From: Symbiodinium natans | Lineage: Eukaryota > Sar > Dinophyceae > Suessiales > Symbiodiniaceae | Assembly (NCBI GenBank): GCA_905221605.1 | Contig: CAJNDS010000347.1 | Span: 62,001 to 126,000, forward strand | Length of the DNA: 64,000 nucleotides | Direction: 5' to 3' | Shown: in pieces, positions 11,454-23,201 of the stretch | Layout of the letters: each line of letters begins with the position of its first letter | Position numbering within the stretch: position 1 is the first letter of the stretch | Program-made: the position numbers and the translations under genes | Notes under the pieces: model-generated | What the model saw: only the letters and a program-made list of their open reading frames with translations | What the model was told of the DNA's origin: nothing | Database searches by the model: none

Positions 11454-13098
11454 CTCCGACCTGGGGTGCCAAACTTGTTCTCGATCATCTCCTTTTCTAC
11501 GGATGCATCCTTGCTGGTGTTGTCCCAGTAATTGATGAAGTCTCCGGTCAGCATCGTTTGTCACACCTCTGTAGGTTTGCTTTATGTGCGTGGCCGGGCA
11601 TCATGCCATCCCTCCCTTTTTGCTTCCGAGCGCGCCAGCGAGCGACCAGCCAAAGCACGGCGAGAACCAGCAACAAAGATGCCAATGGCAGCGCCATGTC
11701 TGTCTTTCAAGGACAGATAGCTCTGCTAGGCTAGTTCGTGCTGAGAGGGATTTATTCTGTATTGAACGTCCGCCACTAGCTTACCGCGATGTGTTCGACA
11801 TCAGGATGTTCTGACACGCGGTGAAGCCTGTACAGTCTTCGGAGACATGGGCTCATGCCTGGCGCGGGAAACCCAAAGACGTGTTCGAATACTTTGAGTA
11901 CTTGTGCGGCACAGGGCCTCCTTTCCAGCCGGCTGGCCATCTGCGGCGCCTGCCAGGCTGTGATGCAGGTTGGGCGCGGGACGTCGTGCTAAGGAGCCAA
12001 ATGCACAGGGGGTTCGTCCTTGCGAGACCTTCCGGGAAGCGAGACCCGAACTGTATTGTCCCAGATCATGTTCTGATTATTTCTGAAAGCCTTCTGCCTG
12101 GACTGCGAGGTTTAGGGTTTAGGGCTTCTCTTGTTCATGTCTCTCTATATCGGAGATAGTACTGATGCCGGCAAAGTAGATGCCTGGGTGGGGAAGGTGG
12201 GGTGGGGGAGGGGGAAGGGGCTCGGCATCTCCAACCGGTACTCTTCCCTATGCGCAGTGAAGGAAGCGGCAAGTGAATGTCAAGATGATCCTCAGCACTG
12301 GGCCCTCTTGTGCCGAGCGAGGCCGCTTTACGGCCAGCACGGCCCGGAGAGGCCTGCAAAGCAGCGTTAACGAAGCCACACCGTCTGCAAAGGGCGTGTA
12401 TGCCGAAAAGACGAAGTTGCCGTGACAGCACGGCCCAGGAGTCTAGCAATTACCTGCCTTTTGAAGGCAGGCATAGAAGTTTGAACTCCAAATCACAAAG
12501 CCTTCTAACCAAACCGCCGAAAAGCACCCTGAACGGACCATCGGCCCTAAAGCTGCACTACTAGAATCTACTTGAGTTGCTGCTGACTTGCTGCCAGGAT
12601 CACGCACCCAGCAGGACCCCTCCCTCCCCCCAAACAACGATCCTGTGTATATCATGGGGTATGTGTGAATTTACACGCGTGTCTTGCCTCGACATGTCTG
12701 CTCTCAATGTGTGCAGGCTTTGGGGCCTGTTTTTGTTTCTTTTGCAGCCCTGGGCCTCGCCGCCTCACGCGCCTCACGGGGAGCCTTCCACTCCAGGAGC
12801 TCCAGAGGGTCCTCAGAGGGCCCAAGCTGAGGTGAAGGACAGCTGCTGCTGCTGCTGCTGCTGCTGCTGGAATTTTGCGAGGAGATCGGGCTCCCTATGG
12901 CATTTGGGATGTGGTACAACCGTCAGCTTGAGCTGGCGCGCCTTCTACTCTATTCCCAGCTGGTTGCTGCAGCCTTGTGCAGTGCAAATCCTCTGGCCGA
13001 GCCCTTGAAGCTGGGAGTCTTGCCTCCATGGGCCCCTGACGTTGTCGGTCCTGCCGCTGCAGGCTTCGGAACGCTGAAAACTGGAAGGTCCGGGTTTG
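11454..13098. other. Probable intergenic stretch with repeats
   Basis: No domain is recognisable on either strand. It contains a short TTTAGGG doublet near 12108-12124, a GGGGA-rich run near 12190-12225 and a CTG trinucleotide run near 12841-12869. The CTG run would encode poly-Ser on the minus strand if translated. Confidence 0.4.
12841..12869. repeat. CTG trinucleotide microsatellite
   Basis: About nine CTG units. Open frames pass through it on both strands (poly-Cys on plus, poly-Ser on minus). Neither frame has a recognisable flanking domain. Confidence 0.85.
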
Positions 13099-13360
13099 TC
13101 ACCCCATGAAGTTTGTGCACACGCAGCCCTTGTATCCTGAGCCTCTGATCATTTCTGATGCCCCAAATTCCATGAAGGCCCTAAAGTCGGATGCCGGTCC
13201 TTGCGGAAGCATCGATCGCACCCTGTCATGTAAGCAGCTGAAAGGCAAGTCGTGGCCAGTCCGGCTGTTTCGACTCTTGGGTTCCAGAGGGTCGCGTCTG
13301 CCGCTCATGCCAAAAGCTCTGCACTTCAGCTAGAGTTCTCTTGAGCTCGGACAACGCCTC

Positions 13361-13393
<33 letters not shown>

Positions 13394-13949
13394 ACCCCTT
13401 TTGGCGCACACCGCACCCTAAAGTAAGTTGCATACGGCTAGGCATAGGGCTCTATATAACACTCGGACTGTCCACGGCCTACAGCAGGACCATTGTTGGA
13501 TTATCAAGTATTCCCCCCTACAGAAAGAAAGAGAATGAGAGGTGCAGCTTGTGCCAGGCCTGCATGTCAGCCGAAGCTTGCTGGGCAGATCGTATCCTGG
13601 GCAGTGAAGGTGGACTTGACGGAGCGATGTGGTCGTTGGGGCTTAAGCATACCTGGGCAACTGTGCCGGAGCAACAATGTTCCAATCTCAACAAACCGAG
13701 CCATACAAATCCAGAAATTCCGACAACCCTTAACTAGATGACTGTACTTTATTCTAGGATCCTGCGATCTCGCCAACTCACGACCCTTTCTACGAACCAT
13801 GGGAAAGCTATCCTGTGTTCCTTTTGGCCACGAAAAGACATAGGAACACTAGCATTCGTGTGGGAAAACGCTTTCCCAATGGAATCTGCAAGCCCCTCAC
13901 AAGAGCCCTCAGGATCTCTAAGCCCAGAGCGACTCATCCAGATGCTCAC
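13099..13949 (-). CDS. Unrecognised gene, exon fragments
   Basis: Three coding-like stretches share the minus strand. The first (about 13949-13752) contains LADSIGKAFSHTNASVPMSF and FPWFVERVVSWRDRRILE. The second (about 13360-13230) starts after a 3' site GGTTGAG|G and reads ALSELKRTLAEVQSFWHER. The third (about 13220-13099) reads DRVRSMLPQG and ASEMIRGSGYKGCVCTNFMG, followed by a stop. A 29-base C run (13364-13392) sits immediately upstream of the second stretch, probably within the intron. No family is recognised, and the linking splices are not fixed by homology. Confidence 0.35.
13362..13393. repeat. Long poly-C run
   Basis: About 29 consecutive C. On the minus strand this becomes a long poly-G directly upstream of a coding-like exon, in the place where a polypyrimidine tract would normally be expected. 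Confidence 0.9.
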
Positions 13950-13999
13950 ACCTCAGGGTCCATGGGTCAATTCTCATTCGGCCGCGCGGAATCTCTGCT

Positions 14000-15186
14000 T
14001 GATGGGTCCAGGACGCAACCGTGGATTGGATTCCCTAAGGTGTAGAAGCCCCTTGACCCTCCGTTGAAATAGATTTGAGTTTATCAGCATGACACCAGGC
14101 TGAGAGCTGAAGCCTAGGGGTAGTTAATGTTACCCTGAAAAGGTTGGTCTGGCGCTGGGTGGTCAAAAAACATGCTGTGAGCACGGGGGTCGCGCTGAGA
14201 GACAAAGGGGGCCTCTTTGCAGCCCCTTTTGGCTTCTTTAGGCCTTTCGAGGCACGGTGCCTAAGCCTCGATATTCCACAGATGGCAAACAGCTCAATTC
14301 ACAGGCCTTCCAGTCTACTTCAATAAGGAGGCAAAGGCACAATTTGGGACCACCACCCCACCCACCCCCTCCTGTCAGCCGGGTTTCTAGACAGCCGCCT
14401 TATTACAAAGTACTCGGAAGCCTCGCAGGGGGCAGCCTTTCCGGACTTGTGTTGCGGCTGTTGTGTTTTTACGTGCTGTGTCTGGAGCTGGAGCCAAAGA
14501 GGGCACCTCCTGGTTTAGAAAGGCACAGAGGCAGTTGCAGCACTCTCTCGTCTAGGACTGCCTGCAATCCAGAGAGCAGGTTTCTCCAGTGCCGCCCTCT
14601 CTCACTGAAACAACAGGCCAAGATAGGTCGGAGTCATGAAGCAAACTTTTGGTCGAGTTCTCCAGGCCAAAACAGAGGCGGGGGGAGTTTCCTGAACTCC
14701 TCTGAAGCCCTTGCAACAGAAACCCAACAACTTCACAGTTCGGTTGCGAGGAAAGAAGCCCCCTTCACCTACGAATCATGGCGGTGATGCTCCGAACTCC
14801 TTTCAATCCGGCATCCCATATCCAGGTCCCGACATGAGGGCGCCATCAAAACTCCCCTATCGAATCTGGGTTCAACTATTGTCACATTTTATGAGGCTTG
14901 GGCTCCCCAGGCGACAGCCGCGGAGGTCCTGCCCGATCGGCCTGTCACAGCAAGAACTGGGTATTCATGGATGTCATCAGAAGCTGTCATCAGAAGCCGC
15001 TTCTGGCAGGCGCATCTGTGGGAACTGCAAGGTTCTCATGCAAGGTTCTTAGCCTCCCGGCAAATGCGAGAGGAAGAACTAGTCAGCCCAGCATAGCCGA
15101 GCTAAGGTCAGGCAGGCAAGATCGCAAAGCTGAGACCTTTTCATGACTGTACGTCCAACAGATGAGAAGCTACACGTCACTACAAG
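14000..15186. other. No confident gene
   Basis: The plus strand has open frames of 176 and 113 codons, but their composition is not protein-like and no motif is visible. The minus strand is closed in all frames over most of this stretch. It may be intergenic or a large intron. Confidence 0.35.
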
Positions 15187-15623
15187 CTACTGCTCCAGGC
15201 GAAGCAAAATCCTCACGAGCTGCTGCGCAGTCTTTCGATCAGCTCTGCTTTCCGCCCGGAGATGGGAAGATTTCGCTTCCGCCTGGAGTTTCGGCAATGT
15301 TTTCAAGCTTTGTATGCTGCATGCTTCCAGTTCGCCAAACTTGAAGAACACTTGAACTGAGGTCGCCAGAAAGAAACTATCCGAAGCATGGTCTAACCTC
15401 CTGATCACCACAGCACTGAAAAACACGGCACCTCCTGTTGCAAATGCCAAACCGGGAGCCCACAAGCCGCCCTTGCCCGCGAAGAAGCTTCACGCTTTCC
15501 CGACGTGCCGAGACACAACATCTCCTTCAGTTCGATAACGGTCAGCTTCTCCAAGTCCTCCGCTCTCATGTGTAGGGTCTGCTCCAGAAGTACGCGTAGC
15601 TGCGCAAAGGAATCAGGATACAT
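15187..15623 (-). CDS. Fragment with SAP-like motif
   Basis: A minus-strand frame starting MYPDSFAQLRVLLEQTLHM continues DLEKLTVIELKEML and TSGKREA. This resembles the SAP DNA-binding motif (LTVxELKxxL...GxSGxKxxL), though the spacer is about three residues short. An in-frame stop precedes the ATG, so the ATG may be a true start. The adjacent frame, down to 15187, contains a hydrophobic run LAFATGGAVFFSAVVI. It is not clear whether that belongs to the same protein. SAP domains bind DNA or RNA in nuclear proteins; the assignment is tentative. Confidence 0.3.
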
Positions 15624-15889
15624 CAGGGTTGGTCAGGGCCTCGGGATCGCGGATTATTGGAGTACTGCAGATGAGCTCAGCAGCGATTGTCGGTTAGCCT
15701 CCCTTTCCGTGCAAGGGCTGCGGTCCAGCTCACATCTCACGTCCGCCACATTTTTGCGTGTCTTTTACAAGTGCCATCTGTCGGATTCAGAACTATCAGG
15801 TGCCAGGGCTCTGTGGTCCTGTTGGTTTTGTGGTGCCGCTGCCACCCCAAAGACTAAGACAAATACTAGGGTGCCTGACCTTAACTTCG

Positions 15890-17147
15890 ACCACTAGGCT
15901 CGAGACTCGTGCACTCCTCTTCTTGGACGTCCTCGTCGCTCTCCTCCTCCTCATCCTCTTCCTCCTGCCCAGGCTTCTGCCGTGTCCACAGAGCCCTTTG
16001 GCGCAACAGATCTCCCTCTTCGACCTTGACACCGACCATCCCAATTTTGTTTTTTCAGAACTCCAAACTCTGTTTTGCGACGCCTTAAGGGCCTTGAGGG
16101 TCAACGGCAGCTAGTCTACCAAGCCCTCGTCATGTGAAACATTGACGGCACGATTTGCTCGGACCCTAGAGGCCAGTGGCAACCATTCCCTGCACAGATC
16201 GATGCCTTCTGCGTCTTAGGTATTTGGTAAATTTGGTAAGGACAACGGCCCTCCACGTCTGGCGAAAGGCCTCGTCGTCATAGTCGTCCTCTTCCTCTTC
16301 TGGATCCTGAGACTCGCCAAAAATGCGCGTCCGGTCCCCGACTTTTGCACACATGACCTTTTTTTAGCACCCGTCAGAACCCTCAAAAGATGCAAAGTGG
16401 CAACCCTGGACAACCATCCGTGACCCCAGTTTCGCAGACACCCCGCTCGAGAACCTGAACCTTTCATCCCGAATTTCGCCTTGACCCGAGTCTTCTTCTC
16501 GGCAGCCTTCTGGGCCTTCTTCTTCCTGGCCTGGCGAGGGCGTGCGCAAGAAAAGCGGCCGATTGGGGTTTTACTTCCTGTGAGGTCATCCTGGGAGGCC
16601 GTGCAGTAGGCGGGGCCTCCGGGATCCCAAGGGGCTCTGTGCTTCAAACAACTTAAAGTTCAGACCCGACTGCTGACTGGTGAACGGTTAAACCGTTAAA
16701 CCCCTAAAAAGCCCAAAGTCCGCAAACATGGGATCAACCGCCTCCTCCTCGGCCCACTGGCGCTCGCTTTCCTCGAAGGCCTTTCCTTGGACGGCACTCG
16801 GGAGTTTTCGGTGTCTGGCCCCCAAGCACCTCAGCTACCTGGTGAACTCATGCAGTCGCCATGGCTAAGGGTCATGGGATTTTGCCTCTCCTAACCTGAC
16901 CTGTTTAACACACCAGTGGCCTGTGATTCTGAGTCATTTCAGCTTGTCGGAAAACTGGAACCCCACAGCTGCCTCAACATGCAAGTTCGATCTCCCCCAA
17001 GCAACCTCACACAACGAAGCGTAACCGCCAAGTCGTGTGGAGCATAAAAAACTCCAGGAACTCCCCGTTCTCGGGGACCCCTTTCAAACTTTAGCCCTTC
17101 CGAGCTTGGCGTCGCCGCTCCTCCTCTAAACGTTTCCTCTCGGCCTG
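15890..17147 (-). CDS. Charged, coiled-coil / acidic-tail protein, multi-exon
   Basis: Five short minus-strand stretches share an unusual charged composition and good splice signals. The first begins after CCCTTTTGCCAG| near 17134 and reads AERKRLEEERRRQARK. The second (about 16790-16720) reads AFEESERQWAEEEAVDPMF. The third (about 16560-16460) reads RQARKKKAQKAAEKKTRVK. The fourth (about 16340-16240) reads DRTRIFGESQDPEEEEDD and DEAFRQTWRAV. The last (about 16040-15890) reads KVEEGDLLRQRALWTRQK followed by a Glu/Asp tail and a stop. The alternation of basic helices and acidic tracts suggests a nuclear or nucleolar protein, but no family is recognised. Splice joins were not proven. Confidence 0.45.
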
Positions 17148-17589
17148 GCAAAAGGGTCATCAAGCATGTGTGTGAAGAGCCTCGGCCCTTCTCCCTCTAC
17201 GGCGTCTGGCAAGGTCGAACAGATCTTACATGTCTGAGTTGTCACTACTTGAAAACCCCACACCACACGGGAGAAGACTGCCCTTGGACGATAGGCACCC
17301 AGTGCTGTCCCTAGGGCCTGAGCTGCCAGGTGCAAAAAATCTTAGAACCCCTCCCAGGAAAACGTCGTGTCGGCCTCCTTCTTTCGGAAATCTGCCCATC
17401 TCTCAGCATCCTGCTGCCTCTCCTGCAACTTGGAAGGTCAGACAGGGTCAATTTCAAATTGCTGCTAGTAACTTGTCAAGTTCCCATGATAGGTGTGTCT
17501 TTGGCTCTCGTTCCATGTCAGAAGCCCTGATCCGTCCAGTGTTTATCTACCCTCCTGGACTCCAGCCTCCTTCGAGATCTCAAAGGCAT

Positions 17590-19420
17590 TCCTCAGATGT
17601 AGGGAAGCCCTCGCTGCCCTTGCCAACACATCTGAAGATCCCGCGCCGCCAAAGCCCTAAAGATCTGCTTGAAGGCCAGGCCTCGAAGGGCTGACTTTTG
17701 TACAAAGCGCCCGATTCTGAAGCCGAAAGCAGCAGCGGTTTGGGTTAGGAAAGCGTGTCTGGGGCTAGAACACAAAGTTGAGTAGTTCAGAAAGACGTCA
17801 AGGGCCTCACTATTACAAGCCAAGGCTCTGTGGGGGCCCTTGCCTCCAGAACATCTCCTCGCACGGAATGAGGCTTTCAGCCCGCGAGATGCTGCAGAGT
17901 TTGTGCCTGAAACGTGGCTAGAGCCTGTGTTGACCAGAGGTCCTCCTCTGTGTACTCTTTGGGGAAGGGGCCCTTGATGACGAAGTTGAGCTCTGGATCC
18001 GACCTGGGCATGTCAAGACGCGATACACAGCGATGCAGGAAATCCATGAGAATCATCAATGTCAGCTCTGCTGCTCGTTTCCAACGTAGTCGGGTTCTGG
18101 CGCCGGCTCCTTTGAAGTGTTGCAACTTTTTTTTGCAACCAGACAAAACTTCAAAGAACTACAGTATGCTACAATTGCAGCAGACCTTAGTATTCTGAAG
18201 AATCCGTGCTACGAACATCTGCATTGAGACCCTGGCGCGCTCTGCTGCAGAAGTGGCCAGCTCATGCGAGCACTGTTTGTACTGTCTGGCCCTTTTCTTG
18301 CTCCAAACCGAACACCTTCATTGCCATGCGGACAGTAGATCTGCATACCGCAGGCCGTATGAAAGACGGAACGCAAACTTTTAAGCGCCAAGGAAAAATA
18401 GGCTGCAAGTCCCAGGCGTAGCAGCACAAACAACATCCCCTTTCAAAACGAAAGAGCGACAAAGCCTCAAGCTGACAACGGCTCGCCATGCTTTGATGTT
18501 CCGCCCTGTGTCCAGCCGATGTTTTTGTGCCTGGTGCCGGATTTTTTGAGGAATTCCTTCAAAAAGGAGAAGTGCAAAGCCGGTCCTCTGGCCACCAATC
18601 CTTCACCCAGTCGGGCATCGGCACTTTGTCCGCATTCTTTGGCTTCCTGCAGATACGGGTACAGCTTCCCCTAGCTTGCGTATGCTTCCGCACGAACTAC
18701 CTAGTCCGACATCGGGACCTGACGAGATTGGCATCGCTTGGCCATTACACCCACTCGACTTGCCATTGCCACTCAAATCCGCATAACTTCTCTGTCTTGC
18801 ACTGTTTATCGACGTTTCAGGTCAGTGTTCGGGTGTCCTCAGATCGCGATACCAACATTTCATCTCGAACGCGTCCGTATCAAACTTGACCTGAAGCACG
18901 TTGCCAGGGATCTCTACCACACTCCTCTTGCGTGCAGCATGCCCTGACATAACCTTGCACAGCCGTTCGTGCATCTCACCTCCCAGACCCCCATGGCATC
19001 CTGAACAGCTGCTCGGGGGTCCCATATACAACTCTGGCCAAGGTGCACGGAAGGACCCGTCGTTGGGCCGCTCATCTGTCGGTGCACGGGACACTCGCGC
19101 AGTGACCCACCTGAAGTGTTTGAACGTTTAATTAAGGTCTTCAGCAGCGATGTGTCAGCCAATATACAGGTATCTTGGGATAGTGCATCCAACTTTGGCC
19201 TTCGAGGTTTGCCTTCCAAGCTGTTGTACATCTCTTATTGCTCCGCGTCGCATTTCCGATTTCCTGAAGCACTTCCTCTCCATTGCACTCTGAGCACGTT
19301 CGGCATTCGGTGGTATGTTTGTAGTTTGCTCGAACGTCGCGCAAAATCCGTTGCTTGGAGGCCCACGTTCCATCTCGCTGCACTTCGACCATGTCTCCGA
19401 GGAAGAACCTGAGTTCGAGT
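17590..19420 (-). CDS. Unrecognised gene(s), exon fragments
   Basis: Coding-like minus-strand stretches are VRANYKHTTECRTCSEC (about 19392-19200), VVEIPGNVLQVKFDTDAFEM (about 18930-18850), TVRMAMKVFGLEQEKG (about 18340-18265) and NFVIKGPFPKEYTEEDLW (18146-17877). They lack recognisable domains and could belong to one or more genes. The plus strand over the same interval is less protein-like. Confidence 0.3.
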
Positions 19421-20479
19421 CAAGCTCTTTCCTGCGGCAGGCTGCTCATACCCTGCCGTGCCCGTCTTACATGATACTTTAGACGAGAACGATTGCGCTT
19501 ACAAAAAAATGCGGTGGAATGTGGGCATGGCTTTGGCTCAGCACCTGAATGGCCAAACATCCGAAAACTTCCGAACGTTTGACCTTGAAGCATGTCTTCT
19601 GCAAGAACTGACGGGACACCAGGCACAGGACATCACAGGACTCATGTCTAAATCGACCTCCTGGCAGCTGGATTCCTCGCCGGCCGCCTTGGTACAGCGT
19701 CCCCGGCACGTCGTACTCCTTGCAGCCGTGGAAAGACCAGCTCTGGGTTAAACAACAAACAGTTTCGTGACTGTGGGGTAGTCTGTGCTGGTCAGGCCGG
19801 CTTGCACGGTTGTGTACCCAGCCCTTGCTCCAATCGTGACATGTGTTCTTCGTCCAGCTCCCCATGCTCCACGCCCCTGCCATGTAATTCTTGGCTCTGC
19901 TGACACAGCGGCACCATCTTCTTGCCTCTCTCATCTGCAAGCCAAGCCGGACCCGTCCTGCTTCTTGCCGAGGTTCTTTGGTCTCCTTGCTATCCAGACC
20001 AAATATAGGATAGGTACAGGGATCAATGCCTGTCACGAGTAAGGAGCTTGTGCGAGGCCAGCAGGCGCTACAGCAGGAAGCTGTTTTGGCACGCCCGCAC
20101 CCAAAAAAACAACAAGCGTCGAAGCCCCTGCAGTCTCAAGTACTACACCTGTGGAGAGCCCAGGCCCTAAAAGCCCTCTGCATCCCTCGGCACTCTCAAA
20201 ACCCTACAGGAAGCTCTTCACCAAGCGTCTTCGGCAGCTTCCGCCCTGAGGGCGTCGTCACGGCGAAGCTGCCGCCGCGGAGGCCTGGCTTCTAGGGATT
20301 GAACAACGGCTGAAAGGGCCACTTCAGGGCTTCAGGACTGGTACTGTAGGTTTGGCAGGTTATACGACTGGAGACAATCGTCGTCTCCTCTCCCTTGTGC
20401 CAAGCCCCTCCCTGGATCTGTTGGGTCTTGTACTGACATGCGGACATAAACAGGGCCGTGGGATGCCACTCGAGTCTAC

Positions 20480-20640
20480 ACTGTCTTTTTGAGGTAGCAA
20501 CACGACCTCTTCCTCCAGCCCAATGGCCGTGGTGCAGGAAAAGATGTAACTACAGCACCATACGCCCAAAGCGAGGAGAGACGCTGCCAACAACAACGCA
20601 TAACCTGCCAGCTCAAAGGCCTGCTTTGCAATATGCAACC
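20480..20640 (-). CDS. Exon fragment with a transmembrane helix
   Basis: The minus strand encodes AFELAGYALLLAASLLALGV followed by WCCSYIFSC and GLEEEVVLLPQKDSVDSS. A hydrophobic helix followed by a polar, acidic segment is typical of a membrane-protein exon. No family or partner exon was identified. Confidence 0.25.
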
Positions 20641-21812
20641 GAGCTCAGAGCACCAGAGGCCAGCCAGCGGGCAGCCATAAGAGCTAGAGACGTCCGCCAG
20701 AGAAGTCTCAGGAGTACCGGGCACCTTGCATGGGTAAAACATGCTGGATGCAAATGCTGGTATGAACCTGCATGTAACCGAAGGAAATGCAAGCCGTGGC
20801 GCCTCCTGCCCCGATCGGTTGAATTGTGCAGGGCGCTGGCATGCAACATGGCACCTGTGCCCTGAAGCTCGTGCAAAATCGAAGGTTGTCCAGGCGTGAC
20901 TTACTTTGGCTTGCTGGGAGAACTTTCCCTCCGGGCTGGATGTCCCGAGACCGATCAGTCAGCTTGGAGTCAGTTGGAGTCAGAGCTTCACATGACCAGC
21001 ACATATGACGGATCAAACTGATTCTATCCGACCGCCTGGTTTCATTACAGCTTTCATCGTGGTGGGCGCGATAATCCAGCACAGGTCTTACAACATCAAA
21101 AATGCTACAGCACAAGTTACAACAAAGCCTAGCGACTTGCACTCAATTTTTGAGTTCGGGCCTCTACTGTGGATAGGCCGCACAATGGCTACCATGCGCT
21201 TTATGGGTGGTGCCCAGGCAGTCTCAGCGGATGAGATTAATGTCATGGCTCTGCAAAGGGCAAGCTGTGTTTCAGAAGCAGCTGCGGATAAAGCAAACAT
21301 CAAAGTGCATGCCGCAAACAGGACCCACTACAGCCGCTAAGCCTTGCACAATCCTCTCAGGAGCCATGCACAAAAAGCACTGGCCATGCAACAACGCCGA
21401 AAGGAGAACGGCGAAGTGAGTTGTGCAAACAGTTCAACAGTACGTGAAGCACAAGCCATACAACAAGCCGTGCAAGATCATACAATGTCATGCAAGTTTC
21501 TGCAACCCTCCGGGTAGTGGTGGACTGCTCCCCTGTGTTCCACTTTTCAGAAGAGAAAACCCAGTCTTCAAAGCAAAGAACCAGGCAAACCAACAACAAC
21601 TAGAACACTCGACGGATGCTGCATATGCAGGGTCGCCCCTCTGCCTCAGCCACCGTGGTTGGCCTGTACGTGAGGAGCAAGGCATGTCTGCTAGACCATC
21701 TTGAGATTGCAGGTTTCTCGACTCAGTGGTGAGCCCAAGGACACTGGCCTCGATTCAGCTTGTACAAACTTTTGGGCGCCCAGGTGGCAAGCCACCACGG
21801 CACCGGAGGATT

Positions 21813-22716
21813 TTAGGGTGCTGCTGGTTGTCCGCCTCTGACCTTATCCTCGAAGTCACGCTGTAGGTCTCCCAAATTCTCAAGCTGACGCCGCCTCTCC
21901 CAGTCCGCATAGCGATCACCTCGGACTTGCAAGGGCTCAGGCAAATATAGGCAAATAATTACACCTAAGAAATGGGAAGGACTCAATGGGCACATGAAAA
22001 CCATGGGCTGCACAACTGGGGCACCTGCTGGGTGTTGGTCTGTGAACTTTGCACACTTTCCTGCAGATGGCCGAGGGAGCTTCGGGTTTTGGTGCAGTGA
22101 TCCCTGGCCCCAAGACAGACGGACAAGACTGACGGAGACCCTTGTTTCATACCACCCCAAATTCTGGCATGGAGGGAAAGCGAATCTGGCGAAGCCTTGG
22201 CGGAGAGGGGCTTGCGGCCTTCTCTGCTGGGGCCTTCGCCTGGTGTGAGGCGCAGTGGATGTCAAATGTGCACACTTTCCAACAAAAAGGCACGGATAGC
22301 ACAAACAAAGCTCGGAGCGCCTCGGCAGTCCTCGACATCTCCGGCAGGACACTCTCGAGCCTAGGGGCACCAGAAAGAGCACAGAGAACTCTCCCGCTTT
22401 GAAACACACAAGCTGGCCGCTATTCCGAATACCTCTGGATCCGTTATCGAACATCAGCATCTGTACTAAGCCCTCGACGCCTTGCGACCTTGCGGGGTTT
22501 CCATGAAATAATGGTACATGGCTCAGCGCCGACTGTTGCTGATTCAGCCTTGGGAGCCGTTGCCGTCTTGGGCGTGCCTTCTACTACACCTGCAGAGTCC
22601 GCAAGTTCAGAGCTCTTGGAGTTTCTTGTAGCCACGCCATGTGCGACATTGAGCCAGTGCTGTGGGCGAAGCGCCAGGCTCAAACTGACAGCAAAACATT
22701 GCTCGCCAACTCCCAC
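21813..22716 (-). CDS. Unrecognised gene, C-terminal exon and upstream fragments
   Basis: The last stretch (about 21920-21813) reads RYADWERRRQLENLGDL and RDFEDKVRGGQPAAP, then a stop. Upstream on the same strand are SRTAEALRALFVL (about 22345-22305) and TATAPKAESATVGAEP (about 22600-22500). The RYxDWERxxR run superficially recalls the SDHAF4 C-terminal motif, but the rest does not fit. No function is assigned. Confidence 0.3.
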
Positions 22717-23201
22717 CTATGTCCTATGTGTTCCCAATTGATTTTACGATGAGACCGCACAGTGGCCCACCGTCTCAAATCACAGAATATCACAGAACCG
22801 GGTGCCCTTTATCTTCTTGCCGTGCTCTGTAAAGCATCCTCAAGAAACAAGCTTGGCGAGAGCACGACCCTTGTCAGAAATCTAGGTCAGAGGACCTGCT
22901 GCACCTAGCAGTCAGCATGCCGCATGCCTGCTCGTCTCTAAGGCAGGTCGTCTGAAGAGACTGCTACCTAGGTTCAACCAGCATTGTCCCGAAGTCATTT
23001 CTGTCTCTCGCACAAAGTCCCCCTCACCATCTCAACTCCTTTCTGGTCCGAACCCCCTGTCTTTGAGGGGGAGGCTCTACGGAGCGTCAGCTGGCGGCAG
23101 CTTGCGCAAGGGTGTAGCCTTTCATTCTGTTCCACGCACATCGGGGCTTCCAGGCTTGCGGCCTGCTTGGTGCTGAGATGGGCCTGTGTTCACCGCTATC
23201 G

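Noticed and set aside
14257-14787. 176-codon plus-strand open frame
   Set aside because: No domain, uneven composition with proline and serine runs, and no splice signals linking it to other exons.
21813-21920. SDHAF4-like C terminus (RYADWERRRQ)
   Set aside because: The family motif ends in GRxxDF, which is absent, and the protein continues well past it.
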